A stretch of 64,000 nt of DNA. Source: Abyssogena phaseoliformis symbiont OG214 (GTDB lineage: Bacteria > Pseudomonadota > Gammaproteobacteria > PS1 > Pseudothioglobaceae). This document shows positions 21,668 to 31,005 of the stretch, piece by piece; position 1 is the stretch's first letter, and every line of letters begins with the position of its first letter. The stretch lies in contig NZ_AP012977.1 in assembly GCF_016592595.1 (NCBI RefSeq), positions 1-64,000 of the forward strand, written 5' to 3'. Made by a program: the position numbers and the translations under genes. The notes under the pieces are model-generated. The model was not told the DNA's origin. It saw only the letters and a list, made by a program, of their open reading frames with translations, and searched no databases.

Positions 21668-22685
21668 AATGATTCAGCCGGATGACTGGCATTTACACGT
21701 GCGCTCAGGCGTAGCACTAAAATCAATTATTGGCATGACGGCGACGCAAATGGGCAGAGCAATTATTATGCCTAATTTAAATCCACCTGTGACTAATGCT
21801 ACTCAAGCGCGTACTTATAAAGAAGAAATTTTATCTGCTTTGCCAAAAGGCAGCAAATTTAACCCATTGATGGTCTTATATTTGACCGACAACACCACGC
21901 CTAAAGACATTCAAGAGGCGGTTGATAATAGCGTTGTAGCAGCTAAGTTGTATCCTGCAGGGGCAACGATCAACTCAGATAGCGGCGTGACTGATATTGA
22001 CAAACTACATCCAACGCTGGAGAGTATGCAAAAATTAGGCATGCCACTTTTGGTGCATGGTGAAGTAACGCGTAGCAAGGTGGATATTTTCGACCGCGAA
22101 GCGGTGTTTATTGATGAGGTGCTGACTCAAGTAGTGAGTGATTTTCCTGAGTTGAAAGTCGTGTTTGAACACATTACCACTAAAGACGCCGTTGATTTTG
22201 TTTTGGCGAGCCATCATAAAATAGCAGCAACCATTACACCGCACCATCTTTTGGCCAATAGGAATGATATGTTGGTAGGCGGTATCAAGCCACATTACTT
22301 TTGTTTACCAGTCTTAAAGCGTAAAAATCCGCATCAATTGGCACTATTAGACGCTGTAACCAGTGGCAATACTAAGTTTTTCTTAGGCACTGATTCTGCA
22401 CCACATGCTAAAACAGATAAAGAGTCTGCCTGCGGTTGTGCTGGCATCTTTACCGCACATTGCGCCATTGAACTTTATGCGACGGTTTTTGAACACCAAA
22501 ATGCACTAGATAAGTTAGAAGGGTTTGCCTCAAAATTTGGTTCAGATTTTTACAACCTGCCTCATAATACACAGACCATTACACTCAAAAAGCAAGATTG
22601 GACTGTGCCAGCAAGCTATCCTTTTGCACATAGCGATATTGTGCCATTTATGGCAACCAAAACACTCAGTTGGAAACTTATTTAA
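21657..22685 (+). CDS. pyrC: Dihydroorotase (class II)
   Basis: PyrC catalyses reversible ring closure of carbamoyl aspartate to dihydroorotate, the step before PyrD. The zinc-binding N-terminal motif reads [10 protein letters not shown] (about residues 9-18), the carboxylated lysine region [16 protein letters not shown], further ligands HGEV and FEHITTKDA, and the catalytic aspartate in [15 protein letters not shown] near 250. Its 342 residues match the E. coli type. AGGAG at 21646-21650 is a good ribosome binding site. Together with pyrD at 12-13 kb, two consecutive pyrimidine steps are in this window but not in one operon. Confidence 0.97.
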   Translation: MQFKMIQPDDWHLHVRSGVALKSIIGMTATQMGRAIIMPNLNPPVTNATQARTYKEEILSALPKGSKFNPLMVLYLTDNTTPKDIQEAVDNSVVAAKLYPAGATINSDSGVTDIDKLHPTLESMQKLGMPLLVHGEVTRSKVDIFDREAVFIDEVLTQVVSDFPELKVVFEHITTKDAVDFVLASHHKIAATITPHHLLANRNDMLVGGIKPHYFCLPVLKRKNPHQLALLDAVTSGNTKFFLGTDSAPHAKTDKESACGCAGIFTAHCAIELYATVFEHQNALDKLEGFASKFGSDFYNLPHNTQTITLKKQDWTVPASYPFAHSDIVPFMATKTLSWKLI

Positions 22686-22723
22686 AGTAAGGACAAGGGC
22701 AATAGTCTCCTTTTAACGTCCTT

Positions 22724-22819
22724 TTATTTTCTTTTTTGGCTTTTGGGGTTGTGAATAATGCCAGCGCTAGCACCAGACAGTCCAACTGCCATTAGTGGGT
22801 TGTGCTTATGTGTTTTCAT
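22724..22819 (-). CDS. Possible 31-residue small protein
   Basis: A short minus-strand frame, starting MKTHKHNPLMAVGLSGASAG and ending in a basic tail, lies in the 268-base gap between pyrC and the XRE regulator. AGGAG occurs 12 bases before the ATG, which is rather far. The rest of the gap shows no other reading frame of note. I recognise no family, and it may be chance or a remnant of a longer gene. Confidence 0.2.
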   Translation of the reverse strand: MKTHKHNPLMAVGLSGASAGIIHNPKSQKRK

Positions 22820-22953
22820 TTTTATTGCTTGCTCCTAAAACAGTAATGTTATACGATATTACCAAAACAGTAGCAAACTATATTGCTCCTAAAATAGGTG
22901 CAATGAAATATGTTAAATTTAGGTAATCAGTCCACTCAAATACACACGCTACT

Positions 22954-23169
22954 TTGCGTAAGTTTTGGCTTGAACAAAGAAATAAATTGGGCTTATCTCA
23001 AAGAGCTTTAGCGAAAAAACTACAAGTGGCACTGCCGCTTATTTGCAAAATTGAAACAGGCGATAGACGCCTAGACATTGTAGAAGTAATTGAGTATTGC
23101 AAAGCTTTAAAAGTTGACCCGCACCAAGTCATTGATTTACTTGTCCAACTTGATAAGGAAAATTTTTAA
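22954..23169 (+). CDS. Small XRE-type helix-turn-helix regulator, start uncertain
   Basis: The 71-residue product is nearly all one Cro/C1-type DNA-binding domain: FWLEQRNKLGLSQRALAKKL (first helices and the turn), then LICKIETGDRRLDIVEVIEY, with the conserved ERxLD-like GDRRLD. The first start codon in frame is a TTG at 22954. The frame stays open upstream to a stop at 22924, encoding SVHSNTHATL with no ATG, GTG or TTG. Related proteins usually have about ten residues before this point, so the true start may have been lost. Target genes are unknown. It ends ten bases before the converging ribF gene. Confidence 0.6.
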   Translation: MRKFWLEQRNKLGLSQRALAKKLQVALPLICKIETGDRRLDIVEVIEYCKALKVDPHQVIDLLVQLDKENF

Positions 23170-23179
23170 AGAAGGTTGT

Positions 23180-24082
23180 TCAGAGTCCAAAAAAGTTTTT
23201 GGCATCTTTGACGTCTGACTTTATTTGTTGTTTTAGTGCTGAAAAAGAACCAAACTTTTGTTCGTCGCGAATTTTGTATTTGAATATAACCTCGGCATTT
23301 TCGCCATAAACCTGATTGTTAAAGTCAAATAAAAAGACCTCTAATAAGATTGTTTCGCCCCCAACTGTGGGGCGCTTGCCAAGATTGCATACACCGCTGT
23401 AAATCTTGCCATTTAATGCTACATTAACGGCAAGCACGCCTAATAGTGGGCTGATTTTTCTTTTAATGGGAATGTTGATTGTGGGAAAACCGATGGTTCT
23501 GCCCTGTTTTTGGCCGTGAATGATTTTTCCTGAGATTGAAAATTCTCGCCCTAATAGCTGGCTTGCTAAGCCAAAATTACCTTCTTTAAGTGATTGTCTG
23601 ATTTTTGAGCTGCTGACCCTGTCAAAGTTGTGAAACACAGTGGGTGTTTTTTCTACCTCAAAATCAAAGGTTTGTAGTAAAGAAAAATCACCTGTTCGGT
23701 TGGTGCCAAAACGAAAATCATCGCCAACTAGGCAGTACTTAACATTGAGTTTATCTAGCAATATCTGCTGAATAAAGGCGTCAGCAGAGAGTTGTGAGAA
23801 TGGCATACTAAAGTTAATTAATAAGTGCTCGTCTAGTCCAAGGTTTGTAAGCAAGGCGTGTTTTTGCTTAAAACTACTCAGTGTGGCTTGCGCGTGCCCA
23901 AAAAAGTGTTGTGGTGTTGGTGCAAAGGAAACAAGCACTGACGGTAAATTCATGGTTTGTGCTTTATTAATCAAAGTTTTGATAATTTTTTGATGTCCTA
24001 TATGCACACCATCAAAGTTTCCAATGGTGACAATACTGCCCAAATGAGGTTTTAAATTTTGTAAGCCACGAATGAGTTTCAT
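23180..24082 (-). CDS. ribF: Bifunctional riboflavin kinase / FAD synthetase
   Basis: RibF phosphorylates riboflavin to FMN and adenylates FMN to FAD. The N-terminal adenylyltransferase domain shows IGNFDGVHIGHQKII (about residues 19-33) and a VGDDFRFGTNRTGDF stretch near 118. The C-terminal kinase domain has HGQKQGRTIGFPTINI (about 194) and GVCNLGKRPTVGG. The 300-residue length is typical. It is the last gene of the eight-gene minus-strand run and lies 11 bases after mutY. It does not sit beside ileS, its common neighbour elsewhere. Confidence 0.96.
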   Translation of the reverse strand: MKLIRGLQNLKPHLGSIVTIGNFDGVHIGHQKIIKTLINKAQTMNLPSVLVSFAPTPQHFFGHAQATLSSFKQKHALLTNLGLDEHLLINFSMPFSQLSADAFIQQILLDKLNVKYCLVGDDFRFGTNRTGDFSLLQTFDFEVEKTPTVFHNFDRVSSSKIRQSLKEGNFGLASQLLGREFSISGKIIHGQKQGRTIGFPTINIPIKRKISPLLGVLAVNVALNGKIYSGVCNLGKRPTVGGETILLEVFLFDFNNQVYGENAEVIFKYKIRDEQKFGSFSALKQQIKSDVKDAKNFFGL

Positions 24083-24093
24083 AAGCGTTTATT

Positions 24094-25119
24094 TTAGTCT
24101 AATTGGCAGATGATGTTATCAACTGGTTTTGGCACGCCAATATTTAACTGAGATAAGGATTTAAACTCACCCTTGACATCTGGGCAGTGAATGAGTATTG
24201 GGTGAATCAGTAAATGATAGTGGGTGAAACTATGTTTAAAAATGGTTAGGCTTTTTTCTATCAAAGCTGATGGGTGAAAATCAGTTATGGTTTGTTGAAT
24301 ATCTTTGTCACTGTCTGTGCACTCTACAAAACTCCACAACCCACCCCAAATGCCCTTGTTTGGGCGTTTTTGTAAGTAGATATTGTGTTTGTCATCTTTA
24401 AAAATTAGCATGGCAATTGAGCGGACGGGTTTGTTTTTCCTTGGCTTTGGGTTGGGATATTTATCTTGGGTGTTGGTTTGCTGTGCCAAGCAATCAGATT
24501 GGATTGGGCACTGTTTACAATTTGGTTTACGTTGAGTGCACAGGGTTGCACCTAAATCCATGATGGCTTGTGTATAGTCAGCATTACGCTCATTAGGCAT
24601 GTGATATCTGGCCAAGTACCATAATTCTTTAAGTGTTTTGCTTTGCCCATAATGACCTTTAACCTGGTGGTATCTTGAGAGTACACGCTTAACATTACCA
24701 TCGAGTATGGCGTGTTTTTGATTAAAGCTAATGGATAAAATAGCACCTGCTGTGGATTCGCCCACACCAGGTAAGCCAATCACTTGTTTAAACTCAGTTG
24801 GAAAATTGCCCTGGTATTGGTTCATGATGATATTGGCAGTTGTGTGTAGGTTTCTTGCTCTGGCGTAATACCCCAAGCCTGCCCATTGAGCTAATACTGC
24901 ATCTTCAGAAGCGTTGGCTAAGGCAGCCAATGTGGGGAAATGCTGAATAAAATTATTAAAATAATCAATAACCATTGTTACTTGGGTTTGTTGCAACATG
25001 ATTTCACTTAACCAAACATGATAAGGGTTGTTTGGTTTGCCTTGTATTGCCTGCCAAGGCAGGCAGTGACGACCAAATTGCTCAAACCACTTCAGTAGTG
25101 GCTTTGAAATTGGGCGCAC
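24094..25119 (-). CDS. mutY: Adenine DNA glycosylase MutY
   Basis: MutY removes adenine mispaired with 8-oxoguanine, preventing G:C to T:A changes. The catalytic glutamate is in NPYHVWLSEIMLQQTQV (about residues 30-46), the helix-hairpin-helix reads LPGVGESTAGAIL (about 113), and the catalytic aspartate is in LDGNVKRVLSRY. The [4Fe-4S] cluster cysteines are in CTQRKPNCKQCPIQSDC near 190. A C-terminal NUDIX-like domain for 8-oxoG recognition is present (AMLIFKDDKHNIYLQKRPNK). The start is GTG, overlapping the metA stop as TAGTG. Length 341 is typical, so the gene looks intact. Confidence 0.96.
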   Translation of the reverse strand: MRPISKPLLKWFEQFGRHCLPWQAIQGKPNNPYHVWLSEIMLQQTQVTMVIDYFNNFIQHFPTLAALANASEDAVLAQWAGLGYYARARNLHTTANIIMNQYQGNFPTEFKQVIGLPGVGESTAGAILSISFNQKHAILDGNVKRVLSRYHQVKGHYGQSKTLKELWYLARYHMPNERNADYTQAIMDLGATLCTQRKPNCKQCPIQSDCLAQQTNTQDKYPNPKPRKNKPVRSIAMLIFKDDKHNIYLQKRPNKGIWGGLWSFVECTDSDKDIQQTITDFHPSALIEKSLTIFKHSFTHYHLLIHPILIHCPDVKGEFKSLSQLNIGVPKPVDNIICQLD

Positions 25120-26174
25120 TATTTTAAATTAAGCGGGTCATGTGGATTAATACCGTCCATAAACGGTTTATTAATGTCTTCATGAGTCGTTTGGTAAACA
25201 CAGCCAATCCAGTTGTTGATAATGACATTAGTGGCATTACCCCAAGTGTTATCTAAGGTTTTGCTAATTAGTTGTTCAGGGAAGTCTGTAACGCTAAGCT
25301 CTTTGGATAAAAGCTTAGTTTTATACTCATTGAGAATAGCCTTGCTTTGTTCGGTTAAATAATATTTAGGGAAAGGCGGATAGTCATCTCGTGTTTTTTC
25401 CAAATAGGCAATAATATCACGCTTGTATTCTTTTAATAGGCTGATAGTGTCGTATTCTGGATGGCCTTGGAAAAACACAACCCTTAATAAATCTTCACTA
25501 ACGCCTAAGTGTATACCGATTTTACTTTCAACCAAAATTTTAACCCCGGCAGCATTAAATTGCGCCTTTGAAATTTCATTAAAGCGGGAATGCGGTACAT
25601 CAAAGCGTGTATTCACGCCATTCATTAAAGGGTGTTGCCTCTCTAGTACTTGGTGTGGAAATACGCCCCAGCACTTTTCACCAATGGCTTGGCGTTTTTG
25701 TCCATATCTAAATTCTAAAACAGCGTGTGTTGCCAAACACGAGCATAGTGTTGAAGTAACGTGGTCGTACGACCAATCAACCACTTCTTTTAATTCTTCA
25801 TAGAAAGGTGCTTTTTGTAAACCTGCTTGTTCAATGTGTGCACCTGTAATAATCAGTGCATCAAGCCCTTGAGCTTTAATATCTGCGAAAGTTTGATAAT
25901 GCTGTTTGACATGCTTGCTTGTTTTTTTGTTTCGCTTGATTGACGATAATGTAAATGGATGTAGATAAAATTGTGCAATTTGATTAGAATGTCCAACGAG
26001 GCGAAAAAACTGGCGCTCGGTTGCTTCAAGTGCGGCATCTGGCATCATGTTTAATAAGCCAATGTGCAATTCACGAATGGCTTGGTTGTTTGCCCTGTCT
26101 TTTGACAGAATGGTTTCGCCCTCATCTTTAAGGCGTACAAAAGAAGGCAAGTTTGAATGTGCAATTAGTGGCAT
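25119..26174 (-). CDS. metA: Homoserine O-succinyltransferase (MetA family)
   Basis: MetA acylates homoserine in the first committed step of methionine synthesis. The N-terminus, MPLIAHSNLPSFVRLKDEGE, and LHIGLLNMMPDAALEATERQFFRLVG are characteristic. The nucleophilic cysteine is in TLCSCLATHAVLEFRYG (about residue 140), and the catalytic histidine and glutamate in FFQGHPEYD (about 235). ATG at 26174 overlaps the upstream ATPase stop as TAATG; the open frame extends 17 codons but overlaps the ATPase. Length 351 is slightly longer than the E. coli 309, with a C-terminal tail of about 40 extra residues. Acyl donor (succinyl- or acetyl-CoA) cannot be fixed from sequence alone. Confidence 0.93.
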   Translation of the reverse strand: MPLIAHSNLPSFVRLKDEGETILSKDRANNQAIRELHIGLLNMMPDAALEATERQFFRLVGHSNQIAQFYLHPFTLSSIKRNKKTSKHVKQHYQTFADIKAQGLDALIITGAHIEQAGLQKAPFYEELKEVVDWSYDHVTSTLCSCLATHAVLEFRYGQKRQAIGEKCWGVFPHQVLERQHPLMNGVNTRFDVPHSRFNEISKAQFNAAGVKILVESKIGIHLGVSEDLLRVVFFQGHPEYDTISLLKEYKRDIIAYLEKTRDDYPPFPKYYLTEQSKAILNEYKTKLLSKELSVTDFPEQLISKTLDNTWGNATNVIINNWIGCVYQTTHEDINKPFMDGINPHDPLNLK

Positions 26175-27010
26175 TAGTTCATTGCTCCATAAATAAGCCC
26201 AAAGACCTCGTTGGCATTTTTGCACTGATACAAATCTTCGCTGTCAATAGTGTAGCCATACTTGTTGGCAATGGCTTCATATTTTGGCTTGCGGTGTTCA
26301 AGCAGGCGTGGAAACACCCAGCGTACAAACTCGTTTGGGTTGATTTGTGCGACATAAATTAGCTGATTTTTTTGTAGGTAGATGTCTAATTGCTGTTTCA
26401 GAAAATCAGCCTGATAATACAAAGGCTTTGGATGTGTTTGTGCGCGTTCAATCAAAGCGGTTTCGTTAGTTTTACTGGCTCTAATGTAGAGAATCACCGT
26501 GTTGTCAGCTAGGGTCTGATATACCTGCTCATTGTCTAATTCACACAGACTACCACCCGCGTCATTAATAAAATGATTAAACCCTTGTGTCTTGGATTTT
26601 TGTATAAATTGTGGCACGTCAAGCATGGCTTTGGTTTCTGCGTTTAAGTGCATCGTTTGACGGGTAATAAAAGTATCAATGGGCGTGCCACCTAGTTCAG
26701 GATTGCCAGCCTTGCCTAAAAAAGCAGAGACTGATGATAAATTATCAAAGGTAATGTGATTTTGAATGCTGATAGACTCGTTATCCAACAAGTTTCTAAG
26801 CCATTTGTCTTGTCTGACGTGATTCTTGATGTTGTCTAAAATTTTATCATTCAAATATTCAGCACCGATGCGATAGTCGCCAGAATAATGAAAGTATTTA
26901 TCTTGACGGCTAAGGAGTTTTGCTAGGTGTGTTTTCCCCACACCTGACATGCCTAATAGCGTTAAGCATTTGCGGTTAGAGTTTTTGAATTCGCTGGCTG
27001 ATAATTTCAT
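26174..27010 (-). CDS. P-loop ATPase of unknown function in the metA operon
   Basis: The 278-residue protein begins with a P-loop, LTLLGMSGVGKTHLAKLLSR (about residues 16-35), and has a possible Walker B in FNHFINDAGGSLCEL near 155. The fold is probably kinase-like or AAA-like, with regions ITRQTMHLNAETK and LADNTVILYIRASKTNETAL. There is no membrane segment or DNA-binding motif. It is fused into the operon by a TAATG overlap with metA and lies 26 bases after alaC. The similar pairing with metA and an alanine aminotransferase suggests an amino-acid-metabolism role, but I do not recognise its substrate. Confidence 0.85.
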   Translation of the reverse strand: MKLSASEFKNSNRKCLTLLGMSGVGKTHLAKLLSRQDKYFHYSGDYRIGAEYLNDKILDNIKNHVRQDKWLRNLLDNESISIQNHITFDNLSSVSAFLGKAGNPELGGTPIDTFITRQTMHLNAETKAMLDVPQFIQKSKTQGFNHFINDAGGSLCELDNEQVYQTLADNTVILYIRASKTNETALIERAQTHPKPLYYQADFLKQQLDIYLQKNQLIYVAQINPNEFVRWVFPRLLEHRKPKYEAIANKYGYTIDSEDLYQCKNANEVFGLIYGAMN

Positions 27011-27036
27011 GATTTTGAGTTTGCATCAAATTCGTT

Positions 27037-28224
27037 TTATAACAAGCCATCTTGTTTAAACATCTCACGAATGCCTCGGATTGCTTGGCGGGTTCGGTGT
27101 TCGTTTTCAATCAGCCCGAAACGCACGTATTGATCGCCATAACTACCAAAGCCAATACCGGGCGACACACCAACTTTTGCGATTTTGAGCAGTTTTTTGG
27201 TAAACTCTAGTGAGCCCATGTGCTGATAAAATTCAGGAATTTTTGCCCAAACAAACATTGTAGCTTTAGGCGATGTCACCACCCAGCCAATTGATTTCAA
27301 ACCACCACAGAGCACATCGCGTCTGTCTTGGTACATGCCAGATATTTCTTTTACACAGCTTTGGTCGCCTTCTAGCGCCTCAATAGCGGCGACTTGAATG
27401 GGGGTGAACATACCATAATCTAGGTAAGATTTGATTTTGGCAAGTGCGCTTACCAAGGTTGGATTACCCACCATAAAGCCCACGCGCCAACCTGGCATGT
27501 TGTAGCTTTTTGACAACGAGAAAAACTCAACAGCAATCTCTTTAGCGCCTTCTACTTGTAAAATACTGGGCGCTACGTAGCCATCAAATACAATGTCTGC
27601 ATAAGCTAAATCCTGCACCACCCAAATTTCATGCTCTTTGGCAATTTTGATGACTTTTTCAAAAAAATCTAATTCAGCACACTGTGTGGTTGGATTAGAT
27701 GGATAATTTAAAACCAGCATTTTTGGCTTCGGCCAAGTGTTTTTAATAGAGCGTTCTAATTCTGCCAAGAAATCATCATCTGGACCACAAGGCACATGTT
27801 GAATATCTGCACCTGCAATCACAAACCCGTACGGATGAATAGGATAGGCAGGATTAGGCACCAATACCGTATCGCCACTACCCACAACAGCTTGTGCTAA
27901 ATTAGACAGCCCCTCTTTAGAGCCAATGGTAACAATGGCCTCAGTTTCTGGGTCAATATCAACATCAAAGCGCCTTTTATACCAATTGGCAATCGCTTTG
28001 CGTAACCGTGGAATGCCACGAGAAGTAGAATAGCGATGCGTGTCTTTACGCCGAGCTGCCTCTACCAGTTTTTCAACAATACGATCAGGTGTTGGCTGGT
28101 CAGGATTGCCCATGCCAAAGTCAATAATATCTTCACCACGAGCACGTGCCTTGGCCTTTAGCTCGTTAGTAACTGCAAAAACATAAGCGGGCAGTCTTTT
28201 TATTCGTGGGAAGTCATCGTTCAT
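27037..28224 (-). CDS. alaC: Alanine transaminase AlaC-like aminotransferase
   Basis: This is a fold-type I PLP aminotransferase of the AlaC/YfdZ group, which makes alanine from pyruvate and glutamate. The N-terminus reads [20 protein letters not shown], followed by [12 protein letters not shown], and the cofactor lysine is in [20 protein letters not shown] (about residue 235). [11 protein letters not shown] holds the conserved asparagine, and the C-terminal arginine region is [20 protein letters not shown]. The 395-residue length fits. It lies 30 bases after the FKBP gene in the same direction. The exact keto-acid preference is inferred from the family. Confidence 0.92.
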   Translation of the reverse strand: MNDDFPRIKRLPAYVFAVTNELKAKARARGEDIIDFGMGNPDQPTPDRIVEKLVEAARRKDTHRYSTSRGIPRLRKAIANWYKRRFDVDIDPETEAIVTIGSKEGLSNLAQAVVGSGDTVLVPNPAYPIHPYGFVIAGADIQHVPCGPDDDFLAELERSIKNTWPKPKMLVLNYPSNPTTQCAELDFFEKVIKIAKEHEIWVVQDLAYADIVFDGYVAPSILQVEGAKEIAVEFFSLSKSYNMPGWRVGFMVGNPTLVSALAKIKSYLDYGMFTPIQVAAIEALEGDQSCVKEISGMYQDRRDVLCGGLKSIGWVVTSPKATMFVWAKIPEFYQHMGSLEFTKKLLKIAKVGVSPGIGFGSYGDQYVRFGLIENEHRTRQAIRGIREMFKQDGLL

Positions 28225-28254
28225 TGTTGTTTGGTTTGTATTGGTTAGGGCGAA

Positions 28255-28581
28255 TTATTGAATGGCTAATAACTCAACTTCAAAAACCAGTGTGGCGCTT
28301 GGTGGAATAAGACCGCCTGCACCCATCTCGCCATAAGCCAGTTTTGAAGGGATGGTGAGTTTGCGCTTACCACCAACGCACATGCCATCAATACCTTGGT
28401 CCCAGCCAGCGATGACCTGCCCAACGCCAAGTTTAAAATCAAAAGGCTCGTTTCTATCGATGCTAGAATCAAACTTTTTACCATTGGTAAGCCAGCCAGT
28501 ATAGTGCATTGAGACAAAATTTCCCACTTTGCAAGTGGCGCCTGTGCCAATTTCTAAATCCTGTATTTCTAAATCTGCCAT
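28255..28581 (-). CDS. FKBP-type peptidyl-prolyl isomerase
   Basis: The 108-residue protein is a single FKBP domain with no signal peptide, so it is probably a cytoplasmic prolyl isomerase or chaperone. It shows the canonical core [53 protein letters not shown] and [14 protein letters not shown], including the aromatic pocket residues. It is closest in layout to small FKBPs similar to the human FKBP12 type rather than SlyD or FkpA, which have extra domains. It sits 10 bases after the DUF2797 gene, inside the long minus-strand operon. Confidence 0.93.
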   Translation of the reverse strand: MADLEIQDLEIGTGATCKVGNFVSMHYTGWLTNGKKFDSSIDRNEPFDFKLGVGQVIAGWDQGIDGMCVGGKRKLTIPSKLAYGEMGAGGLIPPSATLVFEVELLAIQ

Positions 28582-28591
28582 GTTTATTTTC

Positions 28592-29392
28592 CTAATAAGT
28601 TAATGTAATATGATACGAGCTAAATTTTCTAATGTTTAGCACACCTGTATCAAGCAGTAAGTATTGTCCTTTAATGCCTTGTAAAACGCCTTCAATTTTA
28701 GGGGTTTTATCAAAATTTAATGAGATAATTTTGCTAGGGTATTCTACCACAGGGTAGTTAATTTCTAGAACTTCATTGTCCAGCACGATTGCACCTAAAG
28801 TATCAATTAAGTGGGATATTTTTTTAAGCAAAGCATCGCGCGTTGTGCCTAAGTTGGCGTATTCCACCTTGTTTTTGAGCATTTTTCGCCAGTTGGTTTT
28901 ATCATTAACATAATCTTTAAGTGCTATTTCAATTTGCCCTGATTTGAGCCGATTGCTGACCTCAAGTATTGGCAGTGTAGCAATTGCACCTTGATCAATC
29001 CAACGGCTAGGAATGTTGCTTTTACGGGTTATGCCAACCTTTACGCCAGATGAATTGGCCAAATAAACAATATGTGGATTAAAGCAATTGTCCAGCCCCC
29101 ATTGTGGTTCACGACACGTGCCAAGGTGATGATGGCAAGTTTCAGGCTTCATAATACACAAATCACACCAGGCTAAACGCTGACAGCAAGGATAGCAAAA
29201 CCCTTGAGAGTAGCTTTTATTGGTGCGTTTTTTACAATTTGAGCAAATAATTTCACCATTAAATTCAAGACTGATTTGTTCGCCCACCAAATCATTCATA
29301 GTTAGCAATTTATCACCTATTGGCAGTTGATACTGTGCTACGCTATTATTTAAGTGGGCGTGCATTTTTGCAATAAGTCCATTAATTTGCAT
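28592..29392 (-). CDS. DUF2797 family protein with zinc-type cysteine clusters
   Basis: The 266-residue protein matches the DUF2797 family, whose function is not established. A cysteine-rich segment (about residues 50-92) contains [20 protein letters not shown], then [18 protein letters not shown], which looks like one or two zinc sites. After it come [20 protein letters not shown] and a GIY-YIG-like stretch [20 protein letters not shown], a pattern seen in the family. The C-terminal part is beta-rich ([20 protein letters not shown]). It lies five bases after purC, so it is probably co-transcribed. Confidence 0.85.
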   Translation of the reverse strand: MQINGLIAKMHAHLNNSVAQYQLPIGDKLLTMNDLVGEQISLEFNGEIICSNCKKRTNKSYSQGFCYPCCQRLAWCDLCIMKPETCHHHLGTCREPQWGLDNCFNPHIVYLANSSGVKVGITRKSNIPSRWIDQGAIATLPILEVSNRLKSGQIEIALKDYVNDKTNWRKMLKNKVEYANLGTTRDALLKKISHLIDTLGAIVLDNEVLEINYPVVEYPSKIISLNFDKTPKIEGVLQGIKGQYLLLDTGVLNIRKFSSYHITLTY

Positions 29393-29397
29393 GGTTT

Positions 29398-30276
29398 TTA
29401 ATCTTGCATTAATCGTTGCTGAACTTCTTTGTATTTGTCAGCGGTTTGTTGAATAATGGATTGGGGCAGTATTGGGGCGGGCGGGGTTTTGTTCCAATCT
29501 AGCGTTTCTAAATAATCGCGCACAATTTGCTTGTCAAAACTTTTGGGGCTAGTGCCAACTTGATAATCAACCTTTGACCAAAAGCGTGATGAATCAGGCG
29601 TTAGCATTTCGTCCATTAAGGTTAATTGGTTGTGCTCATCCAGTCCAAATTCAAATTTGGTGTCAGCGATAATAATGCCACGTTCTAAAGCATAATCAGC
29701 AGCAAATTGATAAATTTTAAGGCTTGCTTGCTTAACTTGTTCAGCCAGATTTTGACCTAAAATTTCAACTGTTTCATCAAAATCAATATTGGCATCATGT
29801 TCGCCTAAATTTGCTTTTGTGGAGGGGGTGTAGAGTGCTTTAGGCAGCTTTTCGGCCAGTTGTAGGTTGGTGGGTAGTTTGATACCACAAACCTTGCCTG
29901 TTTGTTGGTAGTCTTTCCAGCCAGAGCCGATAATATAGCCACGAACAATGGCCTCAATAGCAAGGGGTTTGAGTTTTTTGACAATAACGCCACGACCTTT
30001 GATTAAAGCTACCTCTTTAGTATTTAGAACATTATCAAGTGGCTCAAGGGTTAAGTGATTGGGAATGGTGTGCTTGGTTTTTTCAAACCAAAAATTTGCC
30101 ACTTCGGTTAAGATTGCACCCTTGTTGGCAATAGGCTTATCAAAAACAACATCAAAGGCGCTGAGCCGGTCTGTGGTGACAATTAACATGCGTTTATCGT
30201 CAATGTCATAAATGTCTCTAACTTTGCCTTTTTGAATCAGTGGTAAGCTTAGGCTTGTGCTAAATAATGTTCCCAT
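29398..30276 (-). CDS. purC: Phosphoribosylaminoimidazole-succinocarboxamide synthase
   Basis: PurC joins aspartate to CAIR with ATP to form SAICAR in purine synthesis. It has [39 protein letters not shown], the substrate loop [17 protein letters not shown], and [16 protein letters not shown]. The 292-residue length matches the longer bacterial/yeast-like form. ATG at 30276 gives [18 protein letters not shown]; the frame stays open 16 codons upstream. No Shine-Dalgarno is visible, and a TATACA hexamer (30293-30288) lies 11 bases before the ATG. It leads the eight-gene minus-strand operon that runs to ribF. Confidence 0.95.
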   Translation of the reverse strand: MGTLFSTSLSLPLIQKGKVRDIYDIDDKRMLIVTTDRLSAFDVVFDKPIANKGAILTEVANFWFEKTKHTIPNHLTLEPLDNVLNTKEVALIKGRGVIVKKLKPLAIEAIVRGYIIGSGWKDYQQTGKVCGIKLPTNLQLAEKLPKALYTPSTKANLGEHDANIDFDETVEILGQNLAEQVKQASLKIYQFAADYALERGIIIADTKFEFGLDEHNQLTLMDEMLTPDSSRFWSKVDYQVGTSPKSFDKQIVRDYLETLDWNKTPPAPILPQSIIQQTADKYKEVQQRLMQD

Positions 30277-30363
30277 GAGTTTACGTGTGTATAAATTGTT
30301 TAATTTAGGTGTTATTTTAATCAATTGTGTGACTAGGCTTGCAAATTATGACAACTTAAGCCA

Positions 30364-30372
30364 TGGTAAAAT
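30364..30372 (+). promoter_or_regulatory. Extended -10 promoter for the secreted-protein gene
   Basis: TGGTAAAAT at 30364-30372 lies 12 bases before the ATG at 30385. The predicted transcript start, near 30379, leaves only about six untranslated bases and no ribosome binding site. The GGTAAAAT core is shared with the hisF promoter. Confidence 0.5.
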
Positions 30373-30384
30373 AATTATTAAGTT

Positions 30385-31005
30385 ATGATGCTAAGAAAAA
30401 TCCTCATTATTTGCGTACTTGTACAGCATTCGGCAATTGCCTCAACGTTGTCAGAAGGTGCATTGCGACTTATTAAAATTGGCCATGAAATTGGTTCGCG
30501 CGATGTGGCGTTAAGGGGGCAGTCTTTATTATTAAAAGGTGCTTTTGATTTGGATGATTTTGATGCTATGTATGAGGTTTCAAAACAAGTTCGATACGGC
30601 AGTAAATTGATGGGATACGCCCCTTTAGAGCGCAAAGCCAATGAAATTTTGATTAAATTGGTGAGAAAGAGTTATGACCCCGCTTTGTATGAGTATGCTT
30701 TAAATTTGCTTGATGGCAGTAGTGGCTTTATTAAGAATGAATTTTTGGCCTTAAATTTATTTGAAGAGTCTTTTAAAGTGCATGGCAATGCAAAATCTGC
30801 ACTAATGGCAGCTATTATTCGTAATGAGTCGCTGGTGCCAGGCACTAAAAAAGTACAATATATTAATGAGCTAATTTTATTTGCAATATTAAACCATATT
30901 GCAGGGGCACAGGCATATCAAAAGCAATACATAAAGTTAGATTATTTATCTGATCTTAACCCACCCAGTTGGCGTGTTTGGATTGATGCCCAAACTACAA
31001 ATTAG
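30385..31005 (+). CDS. Secreted helical-repeat protein, unknown function
   Basis: The 206-residue product starts with a likely signal peptide (MMLRKILIICVLVQHSAIA, cleavage probably after residue 19 or 20). The remainder is helical, with segments such as AFDLDDFDAMYEVSKQVRYG and DPALYEYALNLLDGSSGFI that resemble Sel1/TPR-like helical repeats, though too divergent to place firmly. A role as a periplasmic binding or assembly protein is a guess. It diverges from purC and converges on a decayed peptidase gene, overlapping the latter's stop by 11 bases. Confidence 0.75.
   Translation: MMLRKILIICVLVQHSAIASTLSEGALRLIKIGHEIGSRDVALRGQSLLLKGAFDLDDFDAMYEVSKQVRYGSKLMGYAPLERKANEILIKLVRKSYDPALYEYALNLLDGSSGFIKNEFLALNLFEESFKVHGNAKSALMAAIIRNESLVPGTKKVQYINELILFAILNHIAGAQAYQKQYIKLDYLSDLNPPSWRVWIDAQTTN

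Noticed and set aside
22687-22736. Possible terminator after pyrC (AAGGAC and GTCCTT arms before a T-rich stretch)
   Set aside because: The loop is over 20 bases and the stem only six; too weak to call.
28266-28550. A 94-codon open frame overlapping the FKBP gene on the same strand
   Set aside because: It is out of frame with a clear FKBP domain, has no ribosome site of its own and no recognisable sequence.
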